Shown here: one piece after another, positions 1 to 9,154 of the stretch
How the letters are laid out: every line of letters starts with the position of its first letter
How positions within the stretch are numbered: the stretch's first letter is position 1
DNA from: Zymoseptoria tritici IPO323
Lineage: Eukaryota > Ascomycota > Dothideomycetes > Mycosphaerellales > Mycosphaerellaceae
Length of the DNA: 64,000 nt
NCBI RefSeq assembly: GCF_000219625.1
Contig: NC_018213.1
Coordinates: 2,598,055-2,662,054, forward strand
Direction: 5' to 3'
Notes under the pieces: model-generated
The model's input: the letters and a program-made list of their open reading frames with translations, nothing else
Database searches by the model: none
Told to the model about the DNA's origin: nothing
Translations under genes and position numbers: made by a program

Positions 1-1030
1 AGAGATAGCTCGAGTCGCCGGTGAAAGTGCAAGAGAATACACGCTGCATCCGCTTGGTGTGGTAGATGTCTCTGCTGTGTCCAGATTTTGTTGGCGTCCA
101 GAGTCGAATGCTGCGGTCGTACGAGGCAGACACAAGCTCCTGACCGGTTGGGCTGAAGCTGACGCACATCACGGCCGAGACATGATCCTTGAGAACGTTC
201 AAGGCTCGGCTGAGGTTCCGGCTGTCGAACATGTAAATGTTGTGGTCTTCGTTGGCGACTGCAAGGTTGAAAGGCTCAATCGGATTCCATGCGATGCTGT
301 TGCTAGACATGGAGAGAATACTTCTGTGGAGAGGCGAAGATGTGCGGAGGTCGTAGAGTACCAGAGAACGATCTGTGGCACACGATGCTAGGAGCGAGGT
401 TTCAGACTGGTTGAAGGCTAGAGCAGTAATGGTGTCGATGCTGGTTGGCCAGGCCAGGGTTTGTGTGGGTGTCGTTGAAGGCCGAGAGAGGTCGTAGAGC
501 TGGATAGCGGAGGAAGATGCGGCAGCAAATGCGGGCTCGTGGCGATGTATGCTCAGTGCTGTGAAGGCATTTGAACCAAGCCATGTCGCCGCAGGCTTGC
601 TGTTGGAAGGAGAGTTGTACGGGTCGTAGAGCTTTACTGTACGATCCGTGCCACAGCTCAACAACTTCCGGTCTTGTGTCCAACACATTCCCTTCACCAG
701 ATTCTCATGTGCTTGCGTCTGCCATACTTCATCCCGACTGGGCAAATCCCAGACTTTCAGAACTCCATCGCCACTTCCACTCGCAATTCGGTCCAGAGAA
801 TGCGGATCCTTTGCGAGGGTGTAGACTCCATCGACGTGGCCTCTGCCTAGTTGCGCAACGAAAGGCGCAGCGAACATGCGCTCCATTTTGGTCGCATTCA
901 ATGCTCTGGTGTATTCTCTTGCCCGTTCGAAGGGATGTAGTGCGGGATCGAGGTTTCGAGGCTGGCGAGCGACATCGCTACCAGGCGCCTGGTGCGAGCT
1001 CGAGGAGCGTGTGAGCGCTTTGATCTTCAT
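1..1030 (-). CDS. SOF1: Sof1/DCAF13-like WD40 protein of the U3 snoRNP (3' end outside window)
   Basis: A nucleolar WD-repeat protein of the small-subunit processome that works with U3 snoRNA in 18S rRNA maturation. The frame is open without introns from the ATG at 1030 to the window edge, about 343 residues. The N-terminus MKIKALTRS, the block HPFERAREYTRALNATKMERMFAAP and later blocks (SCGTDRTVKLYD, ANEDHNIYMFDSRNLSRALN, SYDRSIRLW, REIYHTKRMQ-like) match the Sof1 family closely and show at least five WD40 blades. The C-terminal Sof1-like domain lies beyond base 1. It is head-to-head with RPN6. Identification is firm; only the end is missing. Confidence 0.95.
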   Translation of the reverse strand, partial: MKIKALTRSSSSHQAPGSDVARQPRNLDPALHPFERAREYTRALNATKMERMFAAPFVAQLGRGHVDGVYTLAKDPHSLDRIASGSGDGVLKVWDLPSRDEVWQTQAHENLVKGMCWTQDRKLLSCGTDRTVKLYDPYNSPSNSKPAATWLGSNAFTALSIHRHEPAFAAASSSAIQLYDLSRPSTTPTQTLAWPTSIDTITALAFNQSETSLLASCATDRSLVLYDLRTSSPLHRSILSMSSNSIAWNPIEPFNLAVANEDHNIYMFDSRNLSRALNVLKDHVSAVMCVSFSPTGQELVSASYDRSIRLWTPTKSGHSRDIYHTKRMQRVFSCTFTGDSSYL

Positions 1031-1272
1031 CGTGTGTCCATGTTCTGTGTGATGGGAATGAAAGTCGCAAAGTCCAACAAAAAAGTTCGAGGTCCTGAGG
1101 ATAGAGCGGACCTGACGCCGAAACTCTATCTAGCTCCGCGCATGAGGTGTTGCCTCTTTCGAGCCAACATCAACCAACTCACACACCAACGCCATCTTTC
1201 CATCACCGCTCGCCAACGCTGAATTGAAGCTCGACATCAGCTTCGTTCGACACTCTCACATCACCACCCAGC
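1031..1272. promoter_or_regulatory. Bidirectional promoter SOF1 / RPN6
   Basis: The 242 bp between the two divergent start codons must hold both 5' leaders and promoters. I saw no TATA box or other clear factor site. Inference from gene layout only. Confidence 0.6.
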
Positions 1273-2600
1273 ATGGCCGCAGAGGACAACGCAAAGCGGA
1301 TTGAGGAAGCGCGGAAGCTGTCCAAAGACGAGCCACAGAAGAGCGAAGCCATCTACAAGGACATTCTCTCGAAACCACCTGGATCAAACGACAAAGCCGT
1401 ACGCGAATTTGAGAACGCTCTCATCGGTCTCGGCGAGCTCTACCGCGACCACAAGCGGACACAAGACCTCTCCAACCTCATCCAACAAACGCGAGATGTG
1501 CTCACTAGCTTCGCCCGCGCGAAGACTGCTAAGCTAGGTATGTTCATCGGATGCATTGTTTCGGAAGACTGCATGAACTGACCGCGTAAACAGTCCGGCA
1601 ACTCCTCGACCTCTTCCACGCCATCCCAAACACCACCGACACACAGATCGAAGTCACGAAATCATGCATCGACTGGGCCGTATCACAACGTCAAGGCTTT
1701 CTCCGCCAGAATCTCGAAGTCCGGCTGGTGGGCCTCCACATGCAGAAGCAGTCTTACTACGAAGCTCTCACCCTCATCAATGGCCTGCTGAAAGAGCTGA
1801 AGCGTTTGGATGATAAGCTTGTTTTGGTGGAAGTGCAATTACTGGAGAGCAGAGTCTACCATGCATTGGGAAACTTGCCAAAGGGAAGAGCTGCGTTGAC
1901 GAGTGCGCGAACAAGCGCGGCGTCCGTGTACACGCCGCCGCTGTTGCAAGCGAACTTGGACATGCAGTCTGGACAGCTGCACGCAGAAGATGGAGACTTC
2001 AACACCGCCTTCTCGTACTTCATCGAGGCCATGGAGGGCTATCACGCTCAGGATGACCCGGTCAAGGCTACGTCCGCCCTGCAATACATGCTCCTCTGCA
2101 AGGTCATGCTCAACCTCAAGGATGATGTGGATGTGCTTATGACTTCAAAGCATGCGATCAGATATGCAGGCAAGAACTTGGATGCGATGAAGGCCATCGC
2201 GCGTGCACACAACAACCGGAGTTTGGAGGAGTACGAGCAAGCCCTGCACGCCTACCGCTACGAGCTCGGCAGCGATCGTTTCATCGCATCCCATCTCCGT
2301 CGCCTCTACGACAGCATGTTGGAGCAGAACCTGATCAAGGTTATCGAGCCATTCTCGAGGGTAGAGATCAGCCATATCGCGAAGATGGTCGGCCTGGACG
2401 TTGCGCAGGTGGAGAGGAAGCTCAGCCAAATGATCCTGGACAAGGTCATTATCGGTGTGCTTGATCAGGGGAATGGTGTGCTGGAGATCTTCGAGGAGAC
2501 CGAGAGAGATACTGGCTATGATGCGGCACTCGACACGATTGAGAAGCTGGGAAGCGTGGTGGATGTGCTCTACTCGAACCAGGCGAGCATGCTGGAGTGA
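1273..2600 (+). CDS. RPN6: 26S proteasome lid subunit Rpn6 (PSMD11)
   Basis: Lid subunit that clamps lid to core particle in the 26S proteasome. Two exons: 1273..1537 and 1594..2600, with a 56-nt intron (GTATGT...AACAG). Splicing joins AAG CTA G to TC CGG and restores ...KLVRQLLDLF. The product is 423 residues, close to the usual 422 of PSMD11. Helical TPR-like repeats fill the first ~230 residues. The C-terminal PCI domain is visible as DRFIASHLRRLYDSMLEQNL followed by the winged-helix part (PFSRVEISHIAKMVGLD). Start chosen by the family N-terminus and the context CAGCATGGCC. Head-to-head with SOF1. Confidence 0.96.
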
Positions 2601-3163
2601 TGGAGGAGGCCCCGCGAAACGGAGCGTACGCTGTGTCAGACTACGCAGTGAATACGACTATGTAAGAACGGCTATTAGAGACGCCTTCAATACAAGGTAT
2701 CGATCGGCCGTCATAACGTGTCTTGTTACTTCATAAAGTTCTACTGGTTCTGACGCATCTGTTCAGTATACATCATCTCAGTATGTGCTACCTTACCACC
2801 ACTGTTCCTCCGTGATTCACTGTGCACCACTGCTCGTCGATGCCGCAAGAAACATTGAAGGCATCAATACTACTATTGTGAGACACTAGAATTCGTTATC
2901 GACCTCTCGCCATTCATTGCCCATATCCGGACAAAGAGAGCGATGATCCCTCGAAGGACACCGGATTCTGGGCCCGCATCTTCTCCGTCATCCCGGCTCC
3001 CGTCTTTCCCGCTTCTCGACCGCATCACCACACATGGGACTTGGACCCTCGCCACAGACACAACCAACAACCACACCTCTTTCAATCAACACTCTACATC
3101 GACGAATCTATCACCAACGACTCGACGACCTATCCACACGCTACCAAACCTCACTACCTGACC
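2601..3163. other. Intergenic, RPN6 3' / ISU1 5' region
   Basis: No gene recognised. It holds the RPN6 3' UTR and the ISU1 promoter. The ISU1 frame is open upstream to 3041, but the targeting peptide and context favour the later ATG. Confidence 0.5.
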
Positions 3164-3950
3164 ATGTTCAAGCGTGCGATCTCCGCCGTCCCGGCGCAAG
3201 CCAGCAGGATCACATCGACCTCCGTCCGCCCTCAATTCATCACTCGCACACTCGCACCATGTGCACAAGCACCTCTACGACGATCATACCACGAGAAGGT
3301 CCTCGATCATTACGAACGTAAGCCATCTCCAAGGCAGAACGCTTGCAGCCAGTCCGAGACTGTGTCTCTCGGGATATGCTAACAAGCGGTGCTCTGTCCT
3401 CATGATTTTTGCGTTCTAGCACTTGCTGACCTTTGTGTCCTTCTTCCAGGCCCGCGCAACGTTGGAAGCATGGCAAAGAACGACCAGGATGTCGGAACAG
3501 GACTCGTCGGAGCACCGGCTTGTGGAGACGTCATGAAGTTGCAGATCAAGGTGGACCCAAATAACGATACCATTACCGACGTCAAGTTCAAGACTTTTGG
3601 ATGTGGAAGCGCTATCGCGAGCAGCAGCTACTTGACGGAATTGGTGCGGGGTATGACATTGGAGCAGGCCGGAAGAGTGAGGAATACCGAGATTGCGAAG
3701 GAGCTTTGCTTGCCTCCGGTCAAGCGTAAGTCATCCTCAAGGAGATGAGAAGTCATAAGGATAATACTGATACGCTTTCACAGTCCACTGCTCAATGTTG
3801 GCCGAGGACGCCATCAAATCCGCCATCAGCAACTACTACACAAAGAACCCCAAGGCCCGCGCCACAGACCTCGGCGGTACCGGTGCTGCCATGCCGAAGA
3901 TTGAGATCGAGAAGCTGCCTGCTGATGTGCCTGCTCAGGCCTCAGCATAG
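3164..3950 (+). CDS. ISU1: Mitochondrial iron-sulfur cluster scaffold Isu1 (ISCU)
   Basis: Scaffold on which [2Fe-2S] clusters are built in the mitochondrial matrix with Nfs1, Yah1 and frataxin. Three exons: 3164..3317, 3450..3725, 3784..3950 (introns of 132 and 58 nt), giving 198 residues. Residues 1-40 form an Arg/Ser/Thr-rich presequence (FKRAISAVPAQASRI...). The mature part starts YHEKVLDHYERPRNVGS. The three cluster-binding cysteines lie in GAPACGD, FGCGSAIASSS and LHCSMLAEDA, and the chaperone-binding LPPVK loop is interrupted by intron 2 right after the lysine. Identification is firm; the exact splice at 3317/3450 makes the residue after HYE an Arg where many homologues have Asn. Confidence 0.96.
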
Positions 3951-4753
3951 AGTTGCGCATCGCGAAGAAACGTACGAGGGAGGCTGACTGAAATTGGGAA
4001 AAGAGCTCCAACTGTCTCTTTCTTTGTGTTGACTTTTAGCGGGGTTTGGCGGTGTATTTCTGAAAATGGAGAGGCAGGCGTCGGATGAATTGTATGCAAT
4101 ATGCACTGCTACATAATTCGATGGGCTGGGAATAATACCCAGGCCTTGACGAATGTCTGGCGTTCATGCCCGGACTGCTTAAGCGGAGTAAGTAAGGACA
4201 AGAATCAAACGACACGACAAAAATCAAACGACACAACATTCATACTGCACATTGAAAAAGCGCTGTACGAGGCTAATAGTGTGAGGCACGATATTGACGA
4301 CAGACATAGTCTCGGAACGTCCTTTGTTTGAGACGAGCGGCGTCGAGATTTGGCACATTGATATGCCGTGGATCTGGCTGCGTCTGGTCTTGGAGCGATT
4401 ACTGTACTGCTCAAGAGGGCGTTGAACGAGCTGCACTCTCGCTGAGATCCACGACCGTGCAATTCAGTGGGGTTCGATTGCCACTACCGAATCATCCTGG
4501 CTTGCAGCTGTGGCGTCTTCGCTTGCACGACTACCTTGGCTATCAAGCCCAGTACATCTGCGGGGAACAGGCGTTGTCTTGAGCTGCGTGCCTCACCGCG
4601 AGTCTGACATGCGAGTTTCGACCTGGCACTGAACCATGTACCGAGCCCTCTACTCCTTCAGTCCTCAGCTCCCAGCAGCTTATTAAGAATCACAAAGTCT
4701 GACATTCAGCGCGAAGCAGCCGACAAAGGAGAATTCTGCTGGCGAGCTGGAGC
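3951..4753. other. Intergenic, no gene seen
   Basis: About 800 bp without a convincing gene. A 13-base motif, aatcaaacgacac, occurs twice 19 bp apart (4203 and 4222). The last part probably holds the 5' end of the next gene, whose start is uncertain. Confidence 0.4.
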
Positions 4754-6891
4754 ATGAGGATCAGTCAAAGACTCGCCCTGGCAACGACGACTACGACTCT
4801 ACGAAATCGAGATCAAGCCAGGTGGAAGCTGAGCGAGGCACATCGGCTTGATATCGTGTCTCCGGACAGGCCACGTACATAAGAGGACCTGGGATGTCTT
4901 GACCAGTCCCCAGCGTCGCCCGCTACCTCGCGGAGGCTGGCAATTGCTATGAATTCGCGGCATGGGAGGAGGCATCGAACGCACTTGGTGCAGCTGAAGC
5001 ATTGCCAGAATCGAAATCCAAGAAGGCTCGCGTGGCCATCTTGAGGAGACGAGGGCAGCTTGCAAGGCGCACAGGGAACTATGACAAAGCAATCAGCTTT
5101 TTGAACAAAGCATATGAGGCCAATGGAGATATGCGCGACTTGCCTTATCTGGAAATCATCGGCGAGCACGGAGCTGTCCACATTCAGAAAGATGAGTTCG
5201 CAAAAGCCCGACTTCTCTTCCAGAAGCAACTCGGTAATGCTGAACGTCTCAGCAAGGACGAGAAGATACTTCGGACCCGGGCTTCCAGTAGCCGTGGAAG
5301 CCCAGGCTTGTCGTGCAATAGGAGATCTGGGTTTGGTAAAATTTCACATTGCTACAACAGCCCCAGTCCGACGAAAACCCCTCTTGGACGACGCGATAGA
5401 TAACCTCGAGGAGAGGGTGGCTAAGGCGGAGGCATTACAGGAGAACATAACTCAGCACGGCGATGTCGGACACTACCGATTCGCCGCTAGTATCTGGCGC
5501 TCACTTGGTCTTGGTCACCTGACGCTTTGCTACACTGCCTTGGGCGAGCATGCACAGGCGCTGCAGTACGGTCGAGCCGCGAGTGGAGTCCGCCACGCCT
5601 TCGCCGGATCCTGTCATTCGAGGCATATCTCGCTTTTACTACGGCCATGCGCTTCTGGCTGCAGGCGAGCACGAAGAGGCACGCAGGCAATGGGACTTTT
5701 CTGCCAAGCCGGACCTGTGCACTTCTGTCATAGCTCTTTGTAGAGAGCCGTCCGACGAGCATTGCCGATGGTTGCGCACAATGAGAGATCTAAAAATCCG
5801 TTTCGATCGCCATGATCAGCATGGATATACCGCTCTCGATTACGCTGTACTGGCCAAGCATGACAACTGCTCAGCAATCATCCTGAGAGGCTTACGCGAC
5901 CAGATGGACCGCCTTCATCCCGAGGAAGAGGCGGAAGTGGACAGGCAGGTCAATATTCGCAAGGTCGAAGCCGAGCGACGCAAACAGTACCGTGACATAT
6001 TTCAATTAACGTTCCGTCCACTGCTTGCTAAAAAGATGCCCGGCACCTCGAGCGACAGCTGCTTGATTGAACTGAGAAACAAGTATACGAACGCTCTCAA
6101 GATGGACCTGGACAAGCGAGAAGTTTTCGACAATTTCAAGTACATCTCATACGCCGCTTTCAAATCCCTGGGCAAGCTTCCAAAGCCGAATAGCACAGAA
6201 GACATGGAGTATTTGCGCGAGCATGCTAAAACGGGCGCAGCTCACGAGCCGGAAAACGCAGCACGGTCGCCTTATGTAGTCTTCTTTTCATATGAGTGGA
6301 GAGGCAAGACGAGCGTGCCTTATGGCGAGCGAGATGACTCGAAAGGCTCGCAGTACAAAGGAATGATCGATGCTATCCAACTCTTGCTCGTCAGCCCACC
6401 TGAGCTGACGGACACGACGAACCTGAGCGAAGACAGAATCTTCATGTGGTTGGTAAGTTATACATCACTCTTCGGCCGATGAAGGTTTTGCTAACATGAC
6501 CGTGCAGGACGTTGCTTCGATTGATCAGATCAACCAGGAACCAGGCGCTCAAGACCGTGGCGTCAGCGCTCTGCCTCTCGTCATTGCACTGTGCAACACA
6601 ATGATCAGTCTCGTTGACGATACCTATTTTGCTCGTGCTTGGTGTGCTGTTGAGGTTCTGGTGATGCAAAGTCTGTTGAGCTACGGTCATCACAGGCATC
6701 TCGAACACCAACGCCTGGCTGGAACAGTGCAAGGACGGCTTGTACCTTCGGACAGACTAGCGGAAGTTCGGGACGTTGCAGTAAACGATATGAAGTACTT
6801 GCTCACCAAGCCCGAGGATAGAGCTTCTATCCGCTTTTTGGCACGGCAAAGCGAGTTGTTGGCAAGAGACGTATTGAGAAAGGTCACCTGA
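4754..6891 (+). CDS. TPR-ankyrin-TIR-like protein, with two apparent +1 frameshifts
   Basis: Three parts can be read. (1) TPR helices, frame 1, about 4913-5275: NYDKAISFLNKAYEA and DEFAKARLLFQKQLGNAE. They continue in frame 2 at 5280-5575 (EAQACRAIGDLGLV, LGLGHLTLCYTALGEHAQALQYG) and in frame 3 from about 5585 (FYYGHALLAAGEHEEARRQW). (2) A single ankyrin-like unit near 5810-5890 (DQHGYTALDYAVLAKHDN). (3) A C-terminal TIR-like fold, 6270-6890: VVFFSYEWRG, then across a clean 55-nt intron (6453..6507) DVASIDQ, GVSALPLVIALC and ARAWCAVEVL. The 5' end is a guess: ATG 4754 with a weak intron to 4912. Each frame change could be forced with a poor intron (5234..5288; about 52 nt near 5575), but the text reads better as TPR if one base is removed. 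The gene is either a young pseudogene or carries assembly errors. Role unknown; the domain mix resembles fungal NLR-type or incompatibility proteins. Confidence 0.55.
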
Positions 6892-7203
6892 CTAGGAGAT
6901 GGTCGAATCTGATCATACGCTGTGGACGCACTTCATGAACAGCTGGAGTTTAAAAACAATAGCCAGCAAATTTTGCATTCTATGAATACTTTCAACACAG
7001 GGATGAACATCATGAAAGTGAAAACCTGCTCCTCGACCGGCATTGGTATTGCTATCGTCGGTCTATCTATCCTTCACTGTCGATACAGCACACGACAGCG
7101 GCCTTGATGACCTCACGTCGTCTCCCATTCTCCAGATCGCACCTTCCAAGTAGCCTTCAAGGCGTACAATCCCGCGAGCAGATGGCCAGTGGACTGGATC
7201 TTT
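6892..7203. other. Intergenic between convergent genes
   Basis: The 3' regions of the TIR-like gene (+) and the secreted-protein gene (-) meet here. Nothing else recognised. Confidence 0.4.
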
Positions 7204-7615
7204 TCAGGACGATGGTGGCTGGTCCTCCCGCGGCGCCACGTTCAGGCAGAGTGCTTTCTTGACTCTCGCGAATTGAGTCGTCATATCCAATTTGCAGGGC
7301 TTGCCCGGCGTCTTGCATGCCGAACCCTTGCACAAGGACAACGTTAGCATGTGACTCCAGTCGCTTGTGACGGAGCGGGACGTACTGCTTGGCAGTCGAG
7401 ATAGAAGCTGTGATCAGCTTCTGGATTGAAGTTGCACACGCCGTAAGGCTTCCAGGGCTTGAGGATGTCGGCCGCGGGCCCACAAATCTGAGTGTCAGTT
7501 ATATGTTAGTAATGAGGTTGGGATGAGGGAGGTAAGGTGGAAGTCCTACGCCATCGGCAAAGGTGGTCCCGGCTATGGCGAGGGTGATAACGGCGAGCTG
7601 GGAGAAGATGTGCAT
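7204..7615 (-). CDS. Small secreted six-cysteine protein (96 aa)
   Basis: Hidden in three short exons: 7615..7550, 7487..7386 and 7326..7204. Intron 1 (62 nt, GTAGGA...TTACTAAC...CTCAG) and intron 2 (59 nt, GTACGT...GCTAACG...GCAAG) both keep phase 0. Residues 1-20 are a classic signal peptide (hydrophobic core FSQLAVITLAIAG, then TTFA|DG). The mature ~76 residues carry six cysteines at 24, 40, 54, 60, 67 and 83, and end in a basic patch (FARVKKALCLN). The size, signal and even cysteine number fit the fungal small secreted protein class. I do not recognise the family. Open reading frame upstream of the ATG is not conserved-looking. It lies beside two decayed genes, so an accessory role is likely but not shown. 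Confidence 0.72.
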
Positions 7616-7869
7616 GGTTCCTCGTTGCGTTCTTGGTGTTCGTCTTCTTGGGTATACGGAGGTTGGAGAAAAGAAGAAGAGGGAGGGGAGGAAGTAGGAA
7701 ATGGACGGCACATATACGATGCCGACGCGATGATCCGACAGAACAATTGTTCTATCAACGGGAACCGGCGGAGAAGTTCGTACAAGGAGAGGGCTTGCTT
7801 GGTCTTGGAATAGAAATACCCCTGCTTGAACACGGTTCTTCCGGTTCTTCCCAACTCCATGGGTCAAGG

Positions 7870-8715
7870 CGAACAAGGATCTGCGCCATGAAGAACTGGT
7901 TATTTTTACTCCGGCTTCGAAAGCCGAAAGGCGATGCATCCTGCGGTCCATTCGATGATCAACGTCATCAAGGCGAAACTTTGCAAGGCCAAGGGCGTTC
8001 CTCCAGTCGCCGAAGCCCATGTTGCAAATGCTACTAGGAATCAATGAGGAGAAGACGAGTCCTGACACGAACTTGACCATGGCGCTTTGCAGCTCGGTCT
8101 TGCGGTTGCGGCATCGTACACCACCTTCGAGACACTCAAACAGATCGCCCTGAATATCTGTGAACATCTGGATTTCGAACCACTCAGAGAAGGGATTCGA
8201 GAACGTCGAATTGAACGACAAATGCGCTGAACAGCATGAAACTCCTCGACAGCGTCATGAAGGAGGGTCAGAGGACCTTGCCCTTCCTGGTCTTCCTTGA
8301 GCACAAAGCGGTGCGCAGTACGGTACTCCCAGCGGGATCAAGATTCCATGGGGGTCTCATCTCGCAGTGAACACCTCCTCGATGTGGAGTCTAGATGTCC
8401 ATGCCGATCCAGACACCTTCAATGGCCGTAGGTATTTGGAGCTTTGCGAAGTCAATGGTCCGACGCATGTCTTCTCGTCTTCTGGTAGAGATCATAATGC
8501 CTTTGGCATGGGCAAGCCCATATACCCCGGTCGATTCTTGGGCGAAAAGCGAGCTGCGCTTTGTCTTGCTCCGGGTGCTGCTCAAGTATTGTATGGCGGT
8601 TGGCGAAGGATAATGATTTCTCCATCGATGCACTTTGGTTTGACCCCGTGGTCGATCTGGCTGGCAAACTCGAGATTCGGCGCATCAATGCACCGTCGAG
8701 CTGAATGCGGTGGGT
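7870..8715 (+). pseudogene. Cytochrome P450 remnant, multiply frameshifted
   Basis: Pieces of one fungal P450 occur in the right order but in different frames. The I-helix region is at 8075-8200 (LQLGLAVAASYTTFETL, EHLDFEPLREGIRERR). The ExxR segment is at 8236-8330 (MKLLDSVMKEGQRTLPF). The following strand and PERF region are at 8331-8450 (IPWGSHLAVNTSSMW, DPDTFNGRRYLEL). The heme loop is at 8500-8545 (FGMGKPIYPGRF). The L-helix is at 8550-8600 in another frame (AKSELRFVLLRVLLKY), and the tail is at 8639-8690 in a third (FDPVVDLAGKLEIRR). At least four frameshifts are needed. The heme-ligand cysteine is replaced by tyrosine (TAC for expected TGC). Earlier P450 helices are only faintly seen at 7870-8070. 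Clearly non-functional. Confidence 0.8.
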
Positions 8716-9154
8716 GGTCGGATGATTCGCAGCTGTCGTAGATGGCGGTATGTCCAACTTATCCAATTTGAGACCAGTATTATCGACTCCTGAATGGAAC
8801 TGTACATCGCCAGTGGATGGTGATGGGATGCTGAGCAACAATGACTTACCGACGACATCGGGCACCAGTAAATGGCAGTCATGCATCCTGTGCGACATAC
8901 CGCATCCATCGACCAAAATCTTGGCATCATTTCAATCCGCATTCCACGGGCGTTGTTTTGGCGTCCGCACCTCGCAACCACCGCTCGCTCGTCGTTCGCG
9001 TCCAGCTCTTTTGCGATCACCACAAGGATATAGTGACTGCTGGCCCTATTTCAAATCCTTCCCCCGTACGCGGCTCGTCGACTCGTCCAGCCAACATTGT
9101 AGTCGTCCAGCTCGTCGAACTCGTCCAGCTCCGCCCCCATCGTCCTCGTCCAAC
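8716..9154. other. Intergenic, probable promoter/5' UTR
   Basis: No gene seen. The frame of the next gene is open back to 8750, but that part lacks any protein-like character; Ser/Arg/Pro-rich translation is typical of a 5' leader. Confidence 0.4.

Noticed and set aside
4468..4490. A possible tRNA B-box (ggttcgattgcc)
   Set aside because: It departs from the GGTTCRANTCC consensus, and no matching acceptor stem or A-box lies at the right distance.
5234..5288. A 55-nt intron to explain the first frame change in the TIR-like gene
   Set aside because: The branch-like CTGAAC lies only about 10 nt from the donor, and splicing would delete half of a TPR helix that reads well when translated. Kept as an alternative only.
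7499..8221. A 240-codon minus-strand frame leading into the six-cysteine protein
   Set aside because: The part before the signal peptide (ATG 7615) overlaps the P450 remnant in antisense and has no protein-like features; a signal peptide should be N-terminal.
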